Source: UBA8437 sp963694825 (GTDB lineage Bacteria; Planctomycetota; Planctomycetia; Planctomycetales; Planctomycetaceae). From it: a stretch of 5,810 nt of DNA. How positions within the stretch are numbered: position 1 is the first letter of the stretch; the number at the start of each line of letters is the position of its first letter. The notes beneath the pieces were generated by a model. That model saw only the letters and a program-made list of their open reading frames with translations. It was not told the origin of the DNA and ran no database searches. Made by a program: the position numbers and the translations under genes. Shown here piece after piece: positions 5,805 to 5,810 of this stretch. Where the stretch lies: assembly GCA_963694825.1 (NCBI GenBank), contig CAVOEV010000284.1:1-5810 (forward strand), written 5' to 3'.

Positions 5805-5810
5805 GACCGG

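Overview
The window looks like chromosomal DNA from a planctomycete of moderately high GC. The clues are a DUF2752 membrane protein next to lipoproteins and large secreted proteins that match no well-known family, a zinc-ribbon protein with a Pro/Thr-rich linker and one membrane helix, and weak or absent Shine-Dalgarno sites at several starts. The phylum is inferred from this style; the window holds no rRNA or marker gene to prove it.

Layout: bases 1-582 (+) are the 3' end of a DinG/XPD-like superfamily 2 DNA helicase, truncated by the window edge. It ends 14 bases from the stop of a convergent block of five minus-strand genes that fills the rest. In transcription order (right to left) these are: a DUF2752 membrane protein (5748-5305); two tandem, clearly paralogous lipoproteins (5308-4565 and about 4500-3814); a zinc-ribbon/single-membrane-helix protein (3655-2132); and a secreted protein with a C-terminal BamE/SmpA-like module (2135-597).

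The minus-strand genes appear to form two transcription units. DUF2752 and the first lipoprotein share a 4-base ATGA overlap, and the second lipoprotein follows closely. Between the second lipoprotein and the zinc-ribbon gene lie 158 bases with a near-consensus sigma70 promoter (TTGACG-17-AATAAT). The zinc-ribbon gene and the secreted-protein gene are again joined by an ATGA overlap, with a good Shine-Dalgarno 8 bases before the second ATG. All five minus-strand products are predicted to be in or beyond the cytoplasmic membrane, so the cluster looks like a cell-envelope locus of unknown function; the helicase is probably an unrelated neighbour.

No tRNA, rRNA, CRISPR array, insertion sequence or defence system was seen. 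The least ordinary items are the lipoprotein tandem duplication, a one-base-loop G-quadruplex motif between the two paralogs, the promoter that argues against the longest reading of the zinc-ribbon gene, and in-frame micro-repeats in that gene.
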